Shown piece after piece: positions 43,531-52,603 of a stretch of 64,000 nucleotides of DNA. This DNA comes from Hyphomicrobium_A sp963728165 (GTDB taxonomy: Bacteria; Pseudomonadota; Alphaproteobacteria; Rhizobiales; Hyphomicrobiaceae): the NCBI GenBank assembly GCA_963728165.1, contig CAVSIY010000002.1, positions 248,001-312,000 on the forward strand. Direction: 5' to 3'. Position 1 is the stretch's first letter. Every line of letters starts with the position of its first letter. Position numbers and translations under genes: made by a program. The notes under the pieces are model-generated. The model did not search any database. It was not told the DNA's origin and worked only from the letters and a program-made list of their open reading frames with translations.

Positions 43531-44219
43531 CCATAGGCCTCGAGATTGTCGATCTTGAAGTTGTAGAGCCGCCGGGCCGAGCCGTAGCGCTTGAACTCGT
43601 TGACGTCGATCTCGCCACCCAGACCGCTGGCATCGAGGATGGCGCGCAGCTGCGCCTTGTGCGCCTCGGCAAGCGCCTTCTCGATGCAATCGGCGCCGAG
43701 GCTGCTCACTTTACCACGCACGAACAGCCGCGCCTCGTAGATGGAATCGCCCAGCGCCTCTCCGGTATCGCCCAGCACCACCAGCGTGCCGGCCTGCGCC
43801 ATGAAGGCGGACATGTGGCCGATATTGCCCTTGACGACGATGTCGATGCCGCGATTGGAGATGCCGCAACGGGCCGAGGCATTGCCGTCGATGATGAGCA
43901 GGCCGCCGCACCCGGTCGCCCCCGCCGATTGCGAGGCGTCCCCTTTCACGTGCACGCGGCCCGACATCATGTTCTCGGCGACGCCGGTGCCGGCGCTGCC
44001 ATTGATGGTGATGGTCGCCTCTTTGTTCATACCGGCGCAGTAGTAGCCGACGTTGCCATCGATCTCGATTGAGAGCGGCGCATCCACTCCGGCAGCAACG
44101 GCGTGACGGCCGCGCGGATTGACGATGCGCCAGGTGTCCGTCTCAGAGCTCCCTTTCTGGTCGTGGAGCATCTGATTGAGCTGGCGCAGCGGTGTGACGT
44201 CGAGATCGACAATCTTCAC
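43527..44219 (-). CDS. mgsB: N-methylglutamate synthase subunit B (GXGXG domain)
   Basis: A 230-residue protein. The GTG start at 44219 overlaps the mgsA stop (GTGA), so translation is coupled. The protein is a right-handed beta-helix of GXGXG repeats: VGYYCAGMNKEATITINGSA, then GCGGLLIIDGNASARCGISN and GNIGHMSAFMAQAGTLVVLG. This corresponds to the C-terminal GltB alpha domain, which is structural, and to GlxC of rhizobia. Overlap with mgsC is four bases. Confidence 0.9.
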   Translation of the reverse strand: MKIVDLDVTPLRQLNQMLHDQKGSSETDTWRIVNPRGRHAVAAGVDAPLSIEIDGNVGYYCAGMNKEATITINGSAGTGVAENMMSGRVHVKGDASQSAGATGCGGLLIIDGNASARCGISNRGIDIVVKGNIGHMSAFMAQAGTLVVLGDTGEALGDSIYEARLFVRGKVSSLGADCIEKALAEAHKAQLRAILDASGLGGEIDVNEFKRYGSARRLYNFKIDNLEAYG

Positions 44220-45118
44220 GCGGGCCGCTCCCAGAAATATACAGTCGCCGGCTCCGGCTCCCACACCTTGGCCTTCTCGATCCCCGGCAAGGACGCGAGC
44301 GCGCGGTACTCCGACCCGAAGGCGACATAGTCGTCGGTCTCGGCCAGGATCGCCGGCTTGCACGCGATCGGGTCGCGCAGAACGCCGAAGCCGTTCTCGG
44401 TGCCGACGACGAAGGTGTAGAAGCCGTCCAAGTCGTCGAGCGACTGCTTCAAGGCCTCGCCCAGGCTCGCGCCTTCGTGCATGCGCCAGGTCAGATAGCC
44501 GGCCGCGACCTCGGTGTCGTTCTCGGTCTCGAACTTAATCCCGCTGCCGGCCATGGCGCGCCGCAGGGAGTTGTGGTTGGAGAGCGATCCGTTATGGACG
44601 AGGCACTGGTCGCGTCCCGTGGAGAAGGGATGCGCACCGTCGGTCGTCACCGCCGATTCGGTCGCCATGCGCGTGTGCGCGATGCCGTGCGAGCCCGCCA
44701 TCTTCGACAGCTTGAAGCGCTCGGCCACCGCGTCCGGGCGCCCGACCTCCTTATAGATCTCCATGCGCGTGCCGGAGCTGACGAGCTTGACCTCGTCGGC
44801 TTGCTTGTCGAGCGCGGCGCGGGCGGCGTCCGCCGACGCGGCAGGCACGGTGAGGACCGCATGCGTGTCATGCGGGGTGACGCCGACGGGGGCGCCGACC
44901 GCCGAGGAGAGCTCGCCGGCGAGCGCCTCGAAGTCGTAGCCCGGCGCGAAAGCGCGCACGGTGAGCTTCACGTGCTCAGCATCGCCCTTGCCGTAGACGG
45001 CGAAGCCGGCGCTGTCGGGACCACGATCGCACATGGTCCCCAACATGCCTGTCATCAGTTCGCCGAGCTGAGGCTCGAGGGCGGGATTCTTGAGAAACAG
45101 TCCGACTATTCCGCACAC
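44216..45118 (-). CDS. mgsA: N-methylglutamate synthase subunit A (class II glutamine amidotransferase)
   Basis: A 300-residue protein. The GTG at 45118 is chosen because it places the catalytic Cys at position 2 (M-CGIVGLFLKNPALEP), as required for an N-terminal nucleophile hydrolase. The earlier ATG at 45178 would bury it and lies in the promoter. Further motifs are CDRGPDSAGFAVYG, IAHTRMATESAVTTDGAHPF, VHNGSLSNHNSLRR and NDTEVAAGYL. In the pathway this domain releases methylamine from gamma-glutamylmethylamide and passes it on. It is homologous to GlxB. First gene of the operon. Confidence 0.88.
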   Translation of the reverse strand: MCGIVGLFLKNPALEPQLGELMTGMLGTMCDRGPDSAGFAVYGKGDAEHVKLTVRAFAPGYDFEALAGELSSAVGAPVGVTPHDTHAVLTVPAASADAARAALDKQADEVKLVSSGTRMEIYKEVGRPDAVAERFKLSKMAGSHGIAHTRMATESAVTTDGAHPFSTGRDQCLVHNGSLSNHNSLRRAMAGSGIKFETENDTEVAAGYLTWRMHEGASLGEALKQSLDDLDGFYTFVVGTENGFGVLRDPIACKPAILAETDDYVAFGSEYRALASLPGIEKAKVWEPEPATVYFWERPA

Positions 45119-45150
45119 AGCGCGCAATATACCTCTGTTGAGACCGACAA

Positions 45151-45178
45151 AGCATAGCGGAGCCGCTAGACCTGTCAA
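45151..45178 (-). promoter_or_regulatory. Probable sigma70 promoter of the mgs-gmaS-mgd operon
   Basis: Read on the minus strand: TTGACA (complement of 45173-45178), a 16-base spacer, TATGCT (complement of 45151-45156). A transcript would start near 45144 and reach the mgsA GTG after about 25 bases. The -35 is a consensus match and the -10 has four of six bases (TATAAT). Confidence 0.72.
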
Positions 45179-45183
45179 CTGTC

Positions 45184-45200
45184 AGGAATATATATTTCCT
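45184..45200. promoter_or_regulatory. Candidate operator (AGGAA-N7-TTCCT)
   Basis: An inverted repeat AGGAA/TTCCT around the AT centre TATATAT, six bases upstream of the -35. This is the kind of site bound by XRE-type dimers, and the XRE-cupin gene begins its stop 12 bases further on. Its position just upstream of -35 would suit an activator or a repressor. Binding is inferred. Confidence 0.55.
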
Positions 45201-45211
45201 TTGGGGAAAAT

Positions 45212-45928
45212 CTACCCGCGCGGGTAAATGATAATCGAGAGGTAGGTCATCGGCAGCTCGGTCAGCTCTTCGGGCCCGTGCAGCGCGGCGGCATCGAAGA
45301 ACAGCGAGTCCCCGGGCGCCAGCGGATAAGCCTTGTCGGCGTGGCGATAAAGGACCTTGCCGGTCAGCATGTAGATGAACTCCACGCCCGCGTGCTGGAA
45401 GAGCGTGTAGGGCTTGGCCTCCTTGGTCAGCGTGATGAGATAGGGCTCGACCACGATCTCGCCGGAGATCGAGTGGCCCAACAGCTGGTACTGGTGGCCG
45501 GCCTTGGTGCCGCGGCGCTCGATCATCACGCCGTGCCCGGCCGACACATGCGAGCAGTCCCTCTTCTCCTCGTAGCTGGCAAAGAACGTCGTCAGCGGCA
45601 CGTTGAGGGCGCGCGCTAAGGCCTCCAGGCTGTCGATGGAGGCCGAGACGGCGCCATTCTCGATCTTGGACAGCATGCCGGCCGAGAGGCCCGCCTGCTC
45701 GGCGAGCTCGGTGCCCGTGAGATCGAGCTTGCGCCGCAGGTTGCGCACCTGCGTGCCGATCGCGACCGCGATCGAGAGGCTCGCACTTTGCTCCGGCGCA
45801 TTCGATCCGGTCTTGAGCTCCAGGTCGGGCCCGCGCCCGGGCGGCTCGACCTCCTTGACCTTGCGCGCGGCAGCTTTCCGCCCCGCCCCGTTCTTGACCG
45901 TCGCGCTTGCGCGCTTTGATGGATCCAC
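45212..45928 (-). CDS. XRE-family regulator with cupin domain
   Basis: A 238-residue regulator. After a basic, low-complexity N-terminus (about 55 residues) there is an HTH_XRE domain (VRNLRRKLDLTGTELAEQAG, then LSAGMLSKIENGAVSASIDS). The C-terminal cupin_2 sensor has FQHAGVEFIYMLTGKVLYRH and YPLAPGDSLFFDAAALHGPE. Such regulators typically sense small amines or amino acids (PuuR-like). It is immediately upstream of the mgs-gmaS-mgd operon on the same strand, separated by a promoter, so it is the prime candidate regulator. Confidence 0.9.
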   Translation of the reverse strand: MDPSKRASATVKNGAGRKAAARKVKEVEPPGRGPDLELKTGSNAPEQSASLSIAVAIGTQVRNLRRKLDLTGTELAEQAGLSAGMLSKIENGAVSASIDSLEALARALNVPLTTFFASYEEKRDCSHVSAGHGVMIERRGTKAGHQYQLLGHSISGEIVVEPYLITLTKEAKPYTLFQHAGVEFIYMLTGKVLYRHADKAYPLAPGDSLFFDAAALHGPEELTELPMTYLSIIIYPRG

Positions 45929-46148
45929 GGCTCTTACCCTGCCGACTGAGACGGCTCTAAGCCTTCAAACAACGATCCTAAGCACCCCCACTCTGAAGAC
46001 CAAGAACAACCCAACAAGATCAGGCGCCCGTGGACATTCGAGCTGCCCTGCTGAGGTCGGCGGGGGCTGGAAGACGTTGGCTTTGCCATGCGGCAATGGT
46101 GGGGCACCGATCGCGTCTGCGAGGAGAACGGGCCCCATACAGAGGGGC

Positions 46149-47453
46149 CTACTTCAGCGCCGCCAGACTTGTGGCAAGGCTGCTCAAATCCATCTTAAGG
46201 CCGAAAGAGATGAGGTCCATGCTGATGTCGGCCGTGCCCAGCAGAGCCGGCGCCGTGAACAGCGTCGATCCGGGGACGCGATTGAAGGGGGCGTCATTTT
46301 CGAAGAACACGTGGCTGTAGGAGAAGTCGAGACGCGTGCCATCGCTCATCTTGTACGAGGATCCAATACTGGCCCATATGCGGTCGCTGTCTGGGTCCTG
46401 CACAAGCCGCGTCGTTGGCCCGTCCACCGGTGAGATCTCGTAGGCGATGCCCGACCTCAGCGTCAGATTGGCCGACCAATCGTATTCGCCACCGAGAGCA
46501 AACAGCCAGCCATCCCGCCATCTAAAATCGAAATTTGCAACCGCAGTCCCGGCCGGCACCAAGCCCAGAGGTCCCTGCAGCACGATGGGGATGACATTGA
46601 GCCGGCTCCAGTTCACCCACTCGACCTCTCCGAGCAGCCTTGTTGACGGCGACACGGCATGGCGCACACCAAGCGACGCCATGTCGGGCAGTTGAAGCGA
46701 AGCCTGGGCCGGCGCCTTGGCGACACTGCCCAGCTCGACATGGCCGTCGGCCGTGTGATCGATCGACGAGCGATAGCCCAACCCGATCGACGTTCCAGGC
46801 GCTGGCACTATGTCGATACCGGCAACGAAACCGACGCCGATGTCATCGGCCTGGAAGTTTGCCAGACCCGACGGCGTCTGCGCCGTCTGCCGCTTCAGAC
46901 CGAAGTAGTCCATCTGGACGCCGGCGCCGACAGATATGCCTTTCGTGATCTCATATGAGAGCATGGGTGTGGCGTTGACGTTGAAGATATAGGTTGTGAT
47001 GCCTTCGAACTGGCCGGCCCAGTTCGTATCGTCGGGCTTCGTCCCCAGCCCGAACGGCGAGGTCAGGCTCAAGCCGAGCACCATCTTGTCGTTCATCCGC
47101 CACGTGTAATAGCTGGCACCGACCAAAGCGTTCCTGCCGATCGGGGTCTCCGCTGCTCCCGGCGGCTGTACGCCCGGATTAGTGACGGTGACGTCGGCCC
47201 TCAGCAGGACCACCGAAGCGCTTCCCTCCATCAGCAAGCCGCTGCCGGCGAACGACGCCGTTGCCGGGTTCCAAGAGATCGAGGCGAGGCTATCACCGCC
47301 GGCTGCGGCACCGGCGAAGGACAGGCCCTGGTAGTAGGCCGACTGCTCAAGTCCAAAGCCGCCCGCAGAGGCTGCATTGGGCAAAGCGGTCAGCATTGGT
47401 GCTGCGATGGCTGCAGCAGTGCAAACCTGCGAAATGCGAGCCGAGCGGCGCAT
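46149..47453 (-). CDS. FadL/OmpP1 family outer-membrane transporter
   Basis: A 434-residue protein with a signal peptide (ISQVCTAAAIAAPMLTALPN, AASA cleavage). The family N-terminal hatch motif follows: GGFGLEQSAYYQGLSFAGAA, then SLASISWNPATASFAGSG (the NPA element). Beta strands end with SFGLKMDLSSLATSLAALK. The family moves hydrophobic substrates (long-chain fatty acids, aromatics) across the outer membrane. Its position upstream of the XRE regulator does not indicate a tie to methylamine, which is polar. Confidence 0.9.
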   Translation of the reverse strand: MRRSARISQVCTAAAIAAPMLTALPNAASAGGFGLEQSAYYQGLSFAGAAAGGDSLASISWNPATASFAGSGLLMEGSASVVLLRADVTVTNPGVQPPGAAETPIGRNALVGASYYTWRMNDKMVLGLSLTSPFGLGTKPDDTNWAGQFEGITTYIFNVNATPMLSYEITKGISVGAGVQMDYFGLKRQTAQTPSGLANFQADDIGVGFVAGIDIVPAPGTSIGLGYRSSIDHTADGHVELGSVAKAPAQASLQLPDMASLGVRHAVSPSTRLLGEVEWVNWSRLNVIPIVLQGPLGLVPAGTAVANFDFRWRDGWLFALGGEYDWSANLTLRSGIAYEISPVDGPTTRLVQDPDSDRIWASIGSSYKMSDGTRLDFSYSHVFFENDAPFNRVPGSTLFTAPALLGTADISMDLISFGLKMDLSSLATSLAALK

Positions 47454-47999
47454 CCAGTGTCCCTCCTGGCTTCGGGAACGCGTTGCGAAACTCGACTATT
47501 GACGTTGTGTTACTCAACCTGCAGACCGCGCTTTGCTGTGCAGGGCCCCAAATTTGAACAGCTTTGTCGGCAGCGATGACCCTAAGCACCGCGCAGTGCA
47601 TCACTTCTACTGCTGCGTATCTTCTTGATTCGCAATAGGGGGAGCGCCGGGCGTGTGAATGGACCTTAGGACAACACCGCGGGATCTTTGTGCGGATCGC
47701 CACGTCAGCCGGCGACCGGGCACAAGCTTCGTCTTCCCTCGTCGACGCACAGGCGGCTCTGGAGCCTCGCTCTTCGCTGCTCCGGCATCGCTCAACTGAT
47801 TATCGGCAAACGATTATCGCTTGCGTTCGAGTGTCGCCGTCGGGCCATCCTCAGACCGTATCTCCCATCACAGTCTGCTATCGAGACGAGAGCCGACGCG
47901 TCGATAGGCGGCATCGGAGGCCCGCTGCTGACCCTGAGCGGTCTAGAGCGTGACGGTGTAGAGTACGGCAGTAGTCGGGCAGTGACAGGTACTTGGTCG
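47454..47999. other. Intergenic region, no gene recognised
   Basis: 546 bases between the divergent FadL and DUF2252 genes. The only long frame is the N-terminal open extension of the DUF2252 gene, with no family similarity before ATG 48000. No repeats or RNA genes were recognised. Confidence 0.45.
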
Positions 48000-49067
48000 A
48001 TGGCAACAATTCGCAACTCCGCACGCCAGTACGAAGACTGGCTGAGAAAGCAACTCGATGGCGATGTCATTGCCCAGGATCTCGCCAAAAAGCACGAAAA
48101 GATGCGCGAAAACTCGTTCGTGTTTCTGCGCGCCACGTATTGGCGCTGGTCGGAAATAATTCTTGATGTCTGTCCTGACCTTGCGGACGCCGCGCAGGTT
48201 CTCGGCATCGGCGACATCCATCTGGAGAACTTCGGGACCTGGCGGGATGTCGATGGGCGCCTGGCGTGGGGTGTCAACGATTTCGACGAAGCCGCAAGGA
48301 TGCCCTATGTGTTCGATCTCGTCCGTCTCGCCGCAAGTGCGATGCTGGGGCGTGGCAGGCGCCGCGTGGCGGACGAGGAGATTTGCTCTGCCATCCTTCA
48401 AGGATATCGCCAAGGACTGCAGGCGCCGCATGCCGTCATTTTGGATCGCGACGTGCAATGGCTGCGGGCGCTCGTCGTGGTGCCCGAGGCCAAGCGGACG
48501 AAGTTTTGGAAGAAGCTGGCTGCTGCGAAGAGCAAGCGTGCCCCCGAGCGCTACCGCAAGGCGATCGCGGAGGCGATGCCGCAGCCACGCCTATCGATCA
48601 CGACCGCTCCGAGACGGGCGGGAACTGGAAGCCTTGGCCGGCCAAGGTGGGTCGGCACCGCCGAATGGCGCGGGGCGCCCGTTCTGCGTGAAGCCAAGGC
48701 GCTCGTTATCTCGGCGTGGTCCCGCGCCCGCGGCAGCAACGACCGCGCGATCCGATGCTGGGAAATTGCCAATGGTCGGTTCCGTCCGTTGGATCCGTGG
48801 TACCGGGTCAAGAACGGTGTGGTCGTGCGCCGCCTCTCACCAAACAACCGCAAGATCGAGGTGGGTGACGGCAGCTCGATGCTATTTCGTCGCGACATGC
48901 TTCAAATGATGGGCTTCGAACTTGCGAACGTTCATCTCGGCACGGCACGGCGCCAAGATGCAATCAAGCGCGACCTCGAAAAGCGCAAGCGCGGCTGGTT
49001 GACCGCGAACGCGAGGAAGGCGGCAGACGCAACCACGCAAGACTACAAAGACTGGTTGGTTGATTGA
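48000..49067 (+). CDS. DUF2252 family protein
   Basis: A 355-residue protein. ATG 48000 is chosen because the family begins here; the open frame to 47688 is unrelated. Kinase-like motifs of DUF2252 are seen: GIGDIHLENFGTWRDVDGRL, then WGVNDFDEAARMPYVFDLVR, the HxEN and NDFDE pair resembling the aminoglycoside-phosphotransferase catalytic loop and metal site. The substrate is unknown. It stands alone beside tRNA-Arg. Confidence 0.85.
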   Translation: MATIRNSARQYEDWLRKQLDGDVIAQDLAKKHEKMRENSFVFLRATYWRWSEIILDVCPDLADAAQVLGIGDIHLENFGTWRDVDGRLAWGVNDFDEAARMPYVFDLVRLAASAMLGRGRRRVADEEICSAILQGYRQGLQAPHAVILDRDVQWLRALVVVPEAKRTKFWKKLAAAKSKRAPERYRKAIAEAMPQPRLSITTAPRRAGTGSLGRPRWVGTAEWRGAPVLREAKALVISAWSRARGSNDRAIRCWEIANGRFRPLDPWYRVKNGVVVRRLSPNNRKIEVGDGSSMLFRRDMLQMMGFELANVHLGTARRQDAIKRDLEKRKRGWLTANARKAADATTQDYKDWLVD

Positions 49068-49218
49068 CGATGGCTCGTGGTTTGACCCGAGTCCGCCCCT
49101 GGCCCGGCGCCGACCTTCGGCGATCCTCTCATATGGTCCGCTAACGGGGTCCGAGCGAGCCGATTGGGAGTGGAAATCGGAATGGCGAGAGCGGCAAGAT
49201 GGCAACTCGCTGAAAAAC

Positions 49219-49295
49219 TGGCGATCCCGGCAGGATTCGAACCTGCGACCCTCTGCTTAGAAGGCAGATGCTCTATCCGTCTGAGCTACGGGACC
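49219..49295 (-). tRNA. tRNA-Arg (anticodon TCT)
   Basis: Read on the minus strand the cloverleaf starts GGTCCCGTAGCTCAG. The anticodon arm TCTGC-CTTCTAA-GCAGA has anticodon TCT. The T arm contains GGTTCGAATCC, and the 3' end CGGGATC-G-CCA pairs with the acceptor 5' side (one G-T pair). CCA is encoded. Confidence 0.95.
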
Positions 49296-49571
49296 GTTGA
49301 GAATAGGACCAACGAGCCTCGCCCGCGTCGCCGCGTCGCCACGCGCCCAATCCTCCGATACGCCGTTGCCCCCCCAATGGCAAGCAAAGGGGGACCCCCG
49401 CAAGAGGCCCTTCATTCAGCCTACGCCGCAGGGATTTCGCCTGATTTTGCGCCCCAAGGTAGATTGATCGTGACGCCATACCCGTGGCAGAACAGATTTC
49501 AACAACAATGAGAAGCGCGAGCCCCGCAAGGAGCCGCGCCTCAAGGGGTGGACACAGGGGAGACGCAACCG

Positions 49572-51267
49572 ATGACGGCCACCAGTGTAAGTGCAGGGGG
49601 ACAGGCCCCGGGGCTCCTTTCGCGGGAGCGCATTATCGCCAAGCCCGGGTTCAATCGCTGGCTCGTACCCCCTGCCGCGGTTGCCATCCATCTCTGCATT
49701 GGCATGGTCTACGGCCTCAGCGTGTTCTGGCTGCCGCTGGCGCAAGCGATCGGCATCGACAAGCCGGTCGCCTGCCCCGACATGACGATGGTCCAGTCGC
49801 TGTTCACCACGACTTGCGACTGGCCCATCACCAACCTGCTCATCATCTTCACGCTCGGCATCGTCTTTCTCGGCCTCTCGGCCGCCGTGTTCGGCGGCTG
49901 GCTGGAACGGGCGGGACCGCGCAAGGCCGGCGTCGTCGCGGCGCTGTGCTGGGGCGGTGGCTTCATCATCTGCCGGCGTCGGCGTCCTGATCCACCAGCT
50001 CTGGGTGGTCTGGCTCGGTCTCGGCGTCATCGGCGGCATCGGATTGGGTCTGGGCTACATCTCGCCCGTCTCCACCCTCATCAAATGGTTCCCCGACCGG
50101 CGCGGCATGGCGACCGGCATGGCCATCATGGGCTTCGGCGGCGGTGCCATGATCGGCAGCCCGCTCGCCGTCATCCTCATGAACGGCGGCAACTTCATCA
50201 ACGTCGACCTTCCCAGCTTGGGACATTGGCAGCTGCACTTCGATGGGTTCCGCACCGCCACGTCCGTCGGCGTGTGGCAAACCTTCATGGTCATCGGCGC
50301 GATCTATATCGCCGCCATGACGGCCGGCGCCTTCGGCTACCGCGTGCCGCCGGAAGGCTGGCAGCCCGATGGCTGGACCCCGCCGTCCAACTCGCACGCC
50401 TTGATCACGACTGGGAACGTGCATCTGGAAGATGCGCACAAGACGCCGCAGTTTTGGCTGATCTGGGCCGTGCTCTGCCTCAACGTCTCGGCCGGTATCG
50501 GCGTGCTCGCCATGGCTTCGCCGATGCTGCAGGAGATCTTCGCAGGATCGCTGATAGGCTTGCCGGACATCACCTTCAGCAACCTCTCGGAAGCCCAGCG
50601 CATCACCATCGCGGCGATCGCGGGTGGTTTCGTCAGCCTCTTGTCGCTGTTCAACGCCGGCGGCCGCTTCTTCTGGGCATCGCTATCGGACCACATCGGA
50701 CGCAAGCAGACCTACTTCGCCATTTTCGCGCTCGGCATGGTTCTCTATGGGCTCGCGCCCACCTTCGCGCACATGGGCTCGCGCGCCCTCTTCGTCGCCG
50801 CCTTCTGCATCATCTTGTCGATGTACGGCGGCGGCTTCGCCACGGTTCCGGCCTACCTCGCCGACATCTTCGGCACCAAGTACGTCGGCGCCATTCACGG
50901 CCGGCTGTTGACCGCGTGGTCGACGGCGGGCGTGGTCGGCCCAATGGTGATCGGCTACATCCGCGACGTCCAGCTTGCAGCCGGCATCCCGCGCGCCCAG
51001 GTCTACGACCGCACCATGTATATCCTCGTCAGCTTCCTGCTCGTCGGCCTCATCTGCAACGCCCTGATCCGGCCGGTGCATTCCAAGCGGCTGATGAAAG
51101 TGGACGCCGAGGATTTGCTCGGCACCGCCAAATTGACGACCGGGTCGCACGGCATTGGATTTGGGGGCTTGAGCTTCGGCGCGCTGATCGCCTGGCTGCT
51201 GGTCGGCATCCCGTTCTTCTGGGGCGTTTGGAACACGCTGGTGAAGGCCGTCACGCTCTTCAGCTGA
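49572..51267 (+). pseudogene. OxlT-like major facilitator transporter, one frameshift near 49968
   Basis: The N-terminal part (from ATG 49572, GGGGAG upstream) includes WLVPPAAVAIHLCIGMVYGL and ends CWGGGFII. The rest (from VGVLIHQLWVVWLGLGVIGG to VTLFS) is in the next frame. Joining them needs removal of one base around 49966-49970. The repaired protein would be about 564 residues with 12 TM helices, and has GLGYISPVSTLIKWFPDRRG, a hallmark of the oxalate/formate antiporter (OFA) family. It includes a long periplasmic loop with two Cys. An indel error in the assembly is the simplest reading, since both halves are fully conserved. Overlaps the convergent FAD gene by eight bases. Confidence 0.85.
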
Positions 51268-52438
51268 GGGCGTCGGACGTCGCTGGCAGCTCCTGCCACT
51301 GGCGCATCCAGCGCCGGTCGATCTGGTCCTTGAGCCACCACACGAGGCGCCCCTCGGTGGCCCAGCGTCCGCGTGAGGCGACCGCGTACTTGTCGCCCGT
51401 GGTGATGAGCGACAGGAACTCTCGCTGCGGCGTGAAGGGGAGCGGCGCCTCACCGGACAGTGCCCGGTGCAGGTTCTCCGCCAGCGGCGGGCCCTGACGC
51501 ACGGCGAACACGCCGGCCTTTGGGCGCGGATGATCGCGGTTCGATCCGACGTCGCCGGCGGCGAAGATGCGTGGGTCGGTGACCGAGCGCAGCGTCGCAT
51601 CGATGACGATGAAGCCCGAGCGATCGAGCTCAAGCCCGGTGTCGGCGAGCCACGGCGCCCCGCCCGCCTCCGTTACCCAGACGAGCTCGTCATAGTCGAA
51701 GGTGCGCCCGCTGGCGCAGACGACGCGGCCTTCCTCGACGGCGCGCACGCCGTCATGCTCGACGAAGGTCACGCCCCGCTCTTTGAGGATGCGGCGGAAG
51801 CGGCGGCGCACCGAGGCATTGTGGTCCTCGAGCAGCGCGCCCTTGCTCAGAACCGCGAACGTGACCCCATCTGGATCGCGCCCCCGCTCGCGCGCGAGGC
51901 GACGCAGGTAGTGGCGCATGGCGAGCGTTACCTCCACGCCGGCGGCGCCACCGCCGACCGTCACGAACCGCAGGGGCTTGGTCTCCCGCTCCACCCGCTC
52001 CAGGATCTGAGCCCACCTCTCGCGCAAGCTCGACACCGGCTTGACCGGCGTCGCAAACCGCTCAGCGCCCGGTACCTGCGCCAGGCTCGGCGTCGATCCG
52101 ATGTCGATCGAGACGATGTCATAGGGAATTGGGGGCCCATTGCGGCACGCAATGGTGCGCGCGGCACGGTCAAGCCCGACAGCCTCATCGTGCACGAGCC
52201 GGACGTTGGCGCGGGCGGCAAGCGGCGCAAGGTCGATGTAGCACTGGTCGACCGTATAATGCCCGGCGATGAAGCCCGGCAGCATGCCGGAATATGGCGT
52301 CAGCACGTCGCGCGCGATGAGCGTCAGCGCGACCCCCGGGATCGGCTGCTTGGCGAAGCGGTCGAGAACGTAGACCTGCGCGTGCCCACCGCCGATGAGG
52401 ACGAGGTTCTTATCCGCCGGCTGACCGCGCACCGCCAT
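51260..52438 (-). CDS. FAD-dependent pyridine nucleotide oxidoreductase (NDH-2/SelD N-domain-like)
   Basis: A 392-residue flavoprotein. FAD site: NLVLIGGGHAQVYVLDRFAK; NAD site: LRFVTVGGGAAGVEVTLAMR; second FAD motif: DPRIFAAGDVGSN. The segment TPYSGMLPGFIAGHYTVDQC is typical of the oxidoreductase that forms the N-terminal half of some SelD (selenide, water dikinase) fusions. Here the SelD half is absent, so it is a stand-alone enzyme. AGGAGG abuts the ATG at 52438; the in-frame GTG at 52432 has better spacing and may be the true start. Confidence 0.85.
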   Translation of the reverse strand: MAVRGQPADKNLVLIGGGHAQVYVLDRFAKQPIPGVALTLIARDVLTPYSGMLPGFIAGHYTVDQCYIDLAPLAARANVRLVHDEAVGLDRAARTIACRNGPPIPYDIVSIDIGSTPSLAQVPGAERFATPVKPVSSLRERWAQILERVERETKPLRFVTVGGGAAGVEVTLAMRHYLRRLARERGRDPDGVTFAVLSKGALLEDHNASVRRRFRRILKERGVTFVEHDGVRAVEEGRVVCASGRTFDYDELVWVTEAGGAPWLADTGLELDRSGFIVIDATLRSVTDPRIFAAGDVGSNRDHPRPKAGVFAVRQGPPLAENLHRALSGEAPLPFTPQREFLSLITTGDKYAVASRGRWATEGRLVWWLKDQIDRRWMRQWQELPATSDALS

Positions 52439-52506
52439 CCTCCTTCGCCCACGTGAGTTCTATCGTCGAGCGGACGGACTTGTTACAGCCGCGGCGACAG
52501 CATCAA

Positions 52507-52537
52507 TGCGTCCAGCGGCCGATGCGGCCGAACTTGA
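52507..52537. repeat. 31-bp direct repeat, copy 1
   Basis: Identical to 54258-54288, which is the 3' coding end of the complex I subunit gene. It starts TGCGTCCAGCGGCCGATG. In this copy the same minus-strand reading LKFGRIGRWTH-stop is preserved, but no complete gene leads into it. Confidence 0.9.
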
Positions 52538-52603
52538 GGCGGGCAGGCTCCCCCTTGCCCGGGGCATCTGGATCGCGCTCGAAAAGGCTCTGGTGCTGTT
52601 CGA

